Assembly: GCF_000002995.4 (NCBI RefSeq)
Contig: NW_025062475.1
Coordinates: forward strand, 11,598,187-11,662,186
Length of the DNA: 64,000 nucleotides
From: Brugia malayi
Lineage: Eukaryota; Nematoda; Chromadorea; Rhabditida; Onchocercidae
Direction: 5' to 3'
Part shown: positions 60,176 to 64,000 of the stretch, in pieces
Numbering within the stretch: position 1 is the stretch's first letter
How the letters are laid out: the number at the start of each line of letters is the position of its first letter
Translations under genes and position numbers: made by a program
The notes under the pieces: generated by a model
The model's input: the letters and a program-made list of their open reading frames with translations, nothing else
Database searches by the model: none
Told to the model about the DNA's origin: nothing

Positions 60176-62810
60176 TTAGCAAAAGGTTACTCTATGCCGA
60201 TCCCGATCGTCTCTTCTATCTCGATGTCGATCTGAATGACGGTCGTAGCGTCGATCATCATCTCGCCGTGTACGTGGGGAACGATGTCGATGCCTGTAAT
60301 TATATCATTACTAGAATGGTTATTTTGATCTTTATCTAATATGATTTCGCCGTATTTTGTTATTTTAGACCTTACAAAGAAAGTTTAGTACCCTGTATAT
60401 CATGCCTTTTGAAAAAAAGAAATGCATACTGTAACGGAAAAATGGAACATTTTAAATTAAAGGCACCAAAAAATGATGACAGACATACCCACGATCTCTG
60501 TCATCCCGTCTTCGATCTCGATCCTTATCTCTATCTCTCTCCCTGTCACGATCCCTCTCTCTTTCTCGATCTCTTTCATTCCGTCGTTCCCTGTCATCTC
60601 GTTCTTTCCTCTCACGATCTTTCCTTTCCTTGTCTTCACGCTCTATCTTTCCCTAAATTAGTGATAAATTACAGAAAAATTTAGCACTAACAAAATTTGC
60701 ATAGTAATATAATTATAATATTATCTGATCTCAAAAGTTAAAACTAATTTTTTCAAATAGACCGTAATGGAGTTAGAAACACAAATAGGGTATCATCACA
60801 GAACCCAATTCTACATAAATACAAGCAGGAAAAATGAAGACATTAACCACCACTATTCCTACCAATCATTTCAGATAATTTCCTGCAAAATTTCCTTTTG
60901 TGGCAAACCTTTCGTTTTTCTTCCCGTTTTCGATCCATTTCTTCGATTGTCGCCCGAATCCTTGCATATGCCATATGCTGTTTACCGGCATAATGGTCAT
61001 CTATTCGTTGTTGCACATCATTTACAAGCATAAAACATCCACAAACCTTGAATAAATTTTATTTTCAAAATAAATTTTGTAAAATCTTAGTTTCTGCACA
61101 ACATTAGAAAGAGTGATACCACTTCTATTTCTCTCTTACTGTTCTTAATAAATTTCTCGAAAAAATTAATCTCTCCAACTTAAACATTATGACCGTAGAA
61201 AGATACGGCATCAAATGTCAAATGTAAAACAGCTTTTACGAAACAGCGGAAACAACCTGGCAAACTTCCATTGGTTTTGAAAGCTGATTAGCGAGATCTT
61301 CAATATGGCTTGTAGGATTCGCCGACTGTGCCAGCAAACGATCCAAAGCTGCACGCTCTTGCTTGAATTTATCTGCTTGTCGTACTTGCTCTTTCGCTTC
61401 ATCCACTTTACCCAGTGCCCCCAAGGCTTCGGCCTTTAATATTAAAAACAAACCAGTTAGTACGTTTACTATAATGTTAAGTGGTAGCATTAGCAGTGAA
61501 GCGAACGCGTTAACACAATAAAAATGATATGATGGGAAACCTGAGGTATACACGATTTGGCGTTTTGGCTCCAAAGCACGGAATTTGCTCACAAGTGTAG
61601 GAAGCCTAAAGAAAAAATTCCTTTTTAAAGGCATTTTAAACGCTTTTTCGCACCTAGAAAGACCTCCAGTATGCAGGAAACAGCAAAAATGGACTTCCAC
61701 CAGTGAGATGATCGATTAGAGGAAGGCTATGCGAGCAAACTGGTATTTAATTTTTGTAAAAAGAGGCAAAGAGCGAAAAAAAATGGAAGAAAATGATGGT
61801 TGTAAGGCAAAGAATCTACCATTCAAAAATCAGAGAATAAATTTACAAGTTTCATGCAAAGACACTTTTAAAAGAACCGAGCAATTTATTGACTAATACG
61901 AAATAATGAATGTATGGATAGAGCAAACATGAAGAATAACAAATGGCAGCCGTTTTCGATATAAAATTCTAAACAAATTTTTAGAAAAAAGAGATTTTGA
62001 AATAAACCATTGAATGTATTATTGTTGTTCATGATTATGAATGATTAAGTGTTAGCGGAAAAGTATCGATATGAAAAGTTAAGCCTGATTTTGATATATA
62101 GAGCTACTTTTACACTTTTACTGCGTCAACGGCTGCCGATAGAGAGGACGGAAAAAATTACTTTTTCCATACAGTCGTTGATTTTGGCAGACAGATTGGA
62201 TTGTTGCTCAGAAATAAGTTCCTTTTGCCTGCGTTGTGCATCTGTTTCACCCTCACCGCCTTCTTTTGAAGCATCTATAACAGATAATTCGAAATATTGT
62301 CCCTTTAAAATTCAAATTTTAAAACTTGTCGCAAACTTTTAAGCTGTAAATTTTACGAAAACAAACCTTTGATAACTGGTTGTGTCATAGCAAGACGACG
62401 TTCATTCTTTTCAATTTTTCGACGTACTTCATCGTCCAGACGACGGATTTTATTCAAAAACTCTTCCTCATACCCTAATTTCTCGAAACGACTGCTTTCA
62501 CGATATTTTAGTCGTAGAGCTGGATCATGAATCTATAAACGAGGATACTGGTAGTGTTGATGTTCGGATTTTTTTTTTTTTTTTGAATTGTAGAATGTTC
62601 AATGCTTGATTGATTTAGAATAACCTTTGGACAGAAACCGAGATCAGCTTTCGTATTCCTGAACATTTCATTTGGACAGAATGCAACTAAAAAATTCTTG
62701 CACACATCAGGTTCGTCGAAATCCGGCTCATCCGTATCACCAATATCCGCATTTCGTTTTACACCCATCAGTTCGTTTAGCATTTGCGCCATCTGTTCTG
62801 TGGCCGACAT
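60176..62810 (-). CDS. LUC7L3: LUC7L3-like U1 snRNP splicing factor
   Basis: LUC7-family protein that stabilises U1 snRNP at 5' splice sites. Seven exons in transcript order: 62810-62625, 62532-62367, 62274-62162, 61433-61257, 61046-60909, 60652-60489, 60293-60176; 353 residues. The N-terminal CCCH zinc finger uses C37, C45, C60 and H64 (VCKNFLVAFC...GFCPKIHD). The stretch RESSRFEKLGYEEEFL is typical of LUC7L3 rather than LUC7L/LUC7L2. A coiled coil around residues 150-200 (KVDEAKEQVRQADKFKQERA) is followed by the second finger C213, C216, H232, H238 (EVCQVCGCF...DDHYAGKQHMAYA). Exons 6 and 7 encode Arg-Asp/Arg-Glu repeats ending HRVTFC. The RD/RE tail is shorter than in vertebrates. It is the first gene of the minus-strand run in this window; its 3' neighbour MRE11 starts 1.7 kb downstream. 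Confidence 0.95.
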
Positions 62811-64000
62811 CTTGCTTGCAAGACTATAACAGTAACATAATTCAAATCTAGTTTATATGCGAAGTCTTGGTCAAACACAAGAAATTTTTATGCCTCTTGT
62901 CAATAAACCTTTAACCCAGTAATATGTCTTCGTACATAAATCATCTTATCGATTATCTTCACTTAAGAGCAATCGAAAACTAAAAACATGGAATTTCTTG
63001 ACAATCAGAATCCATTTCACAATATTTCTTTTACGAATACCATAGAAGCTTACGTACTTCAGGTCATTAGTCAATGCGAATAGCAAATCAGAAATGTAGT
63101 AAAATACATTACCATCTTATAACAAAAAAGAAGAAATGACCATGAAATTCATACGGTTCACAGTATTTACACGATTCTTTTTAAGGTAATACATTATCCA
63201 TATTACATATGTAGATAGTTGCATTACCGACATCCTTCACAGAATGCTACTACATTTCGCGGAGAATTTGATACAGAAAAATTTATTCACATCTTTTTCA
63301 TTCTTGTCCTCTTTCCTGAACTCGGCAAGCATACAAAAAATAATAAAAAAGAGGAGAAAACAAACAAACACACACAAATCTACAGTTTCATTTAAATTTA
63401 ATTTAAAAACGAAATAGCAATAAATTTTACATTCATTACAATATTCTTACTTGCCTCCTACATCCATAACAATCATCTACTGATGGATGAATGAAGATGA
63501 GCTTACATTAATCAAGTAGAAAAAAACTGAAATTCCAAAAATATTTCATAATTCAACCATGTAGGAAGAAGCAATCAACAAACTTTATAACAAGGGAAAA
63601 ATGAGAGAGGAAGAGAGAGAGAGAGGGAATTTTCAACAAAATTGCTTCCTAATTATATTTCTATATACAATTAAAACAACTACCAAGCATTTTTTTAAAA
63701 ATAGCAGTCTGTTAGAATCTTCTTATTCATTCATGCTTCCTACCACTGTCTAAATATAAGATTAATAACCATTCAGGCTATTAAAATCTACGTATAGGAA
63801 TAAAACAACATACTGATCGATTCCAGTTAATGCCCAACTGTAAAGGAATGATTCCAATATTATAAAAAGCTAATTACAAAACATACCTCATCGCAAACTT
63901 TGAAAGATAAGAATAAGAAATTGGAGAAAAATAAAAATTTACAAAACAGCAAAGTCGAAATTTACAATCATTAACAGATAGATTAAATAAATAATATACA
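62811..64000. other. 5' flank of LUC7L3 and window edge
   Basis: 1.2 kb upstream of the LUC7L3 start. A GA tract lies at 63603-63627. I find no exon on either strand. Confidence 0.65.

Noticed and set aside
60457..60684. Open frames on the plus strand and in other minus frames across 60.45-60.68 kb
   Set aside because: They are shadows of the Arg-Asp/Arg-Glu repeats of LUC7L3 exon 6.

Overview
This is nuclear DNA from a nematode, most likely a filarial or other clade III (spirurid) worm. The evidence is strong AT bias with long A/T runs, many short and medium introns with TTTCAG-type 3' ends, a cuticle collagen with the nematode-specific N-terminal domain, trans-splice-like acceptors just upstream of several start codons, and housekeeping proteins that read as diverged metazoan orthologues. 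The species call is inference. I reconstructed exons by hand from splice signals and reading-phase continuity. Almost every gene closes to a whole number of codons with canonical GT-AG introns; the exceptions are reported.

Layout. (1) 1-13892, plus strand: the C-terminal 938 residues of an ABCA-type full ABC transporter (21 exons; the 5' part lies outside the window). A complete two-exon ATP-dependent 6-phosphofructokinase gene (8674-11149) lies inside one 4.05 kb intron of the transporter, on the same strand. (2) 16820-19405, plus: a six-exon cuticle collagen. (3) 22714-20051, minus: an unrecognised 224-residue protein with four membrane segments, convergent with the collagen. (4) 35669-24068, minus: complete clathrin heavy chain, 30 exons, 1694 residues. 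(5) About 4.8 kb of repeat-containing spacer, 35670-40440. (6) A head-to-tail run of five minus-strand genes, given in transcription order: LUC7L3-like splicing factor (62810-60176), MRE11 nuclease (58467-54701), WDR24/GATOR2 subunit (54235-48612), ADCK2-like UbiB kinase (47906-43133) and a membrane-anchored flavodoxin resembling the N-terminal half of TYW1 (42209-40441).

The genes do not form one pathway. They are mostly housekeeping: lipid transport, glycolysis, cuticle, endocytosis, splicing, DNA repair, TORC1 control, and mitochondrial quinone or redox functions. The tight spacing of MRE11 and WDR24, with a poly(A) signal followed by a good acceptor, suggests a two-gene operon; wider operon membership is possible but weakly supported.

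The most unusual observations are the same-strand nested phosphofructokinase with its own poly(A) signal, combined with a host intron whose required 3' splice site is TTTCAT instead of TTTCAG; a stand-alone TYW1-type flavodoxin without the radical-SAM half; an MRE11 that ends soon after the capping domain; a GC-AG intron; and several exon-derived or minisatellite duplications inside introns. I saw no CRISPR array, no recognisable transposon, no rRNA or tRNA, and no convincing evidence of a wholly new multi-gene system.
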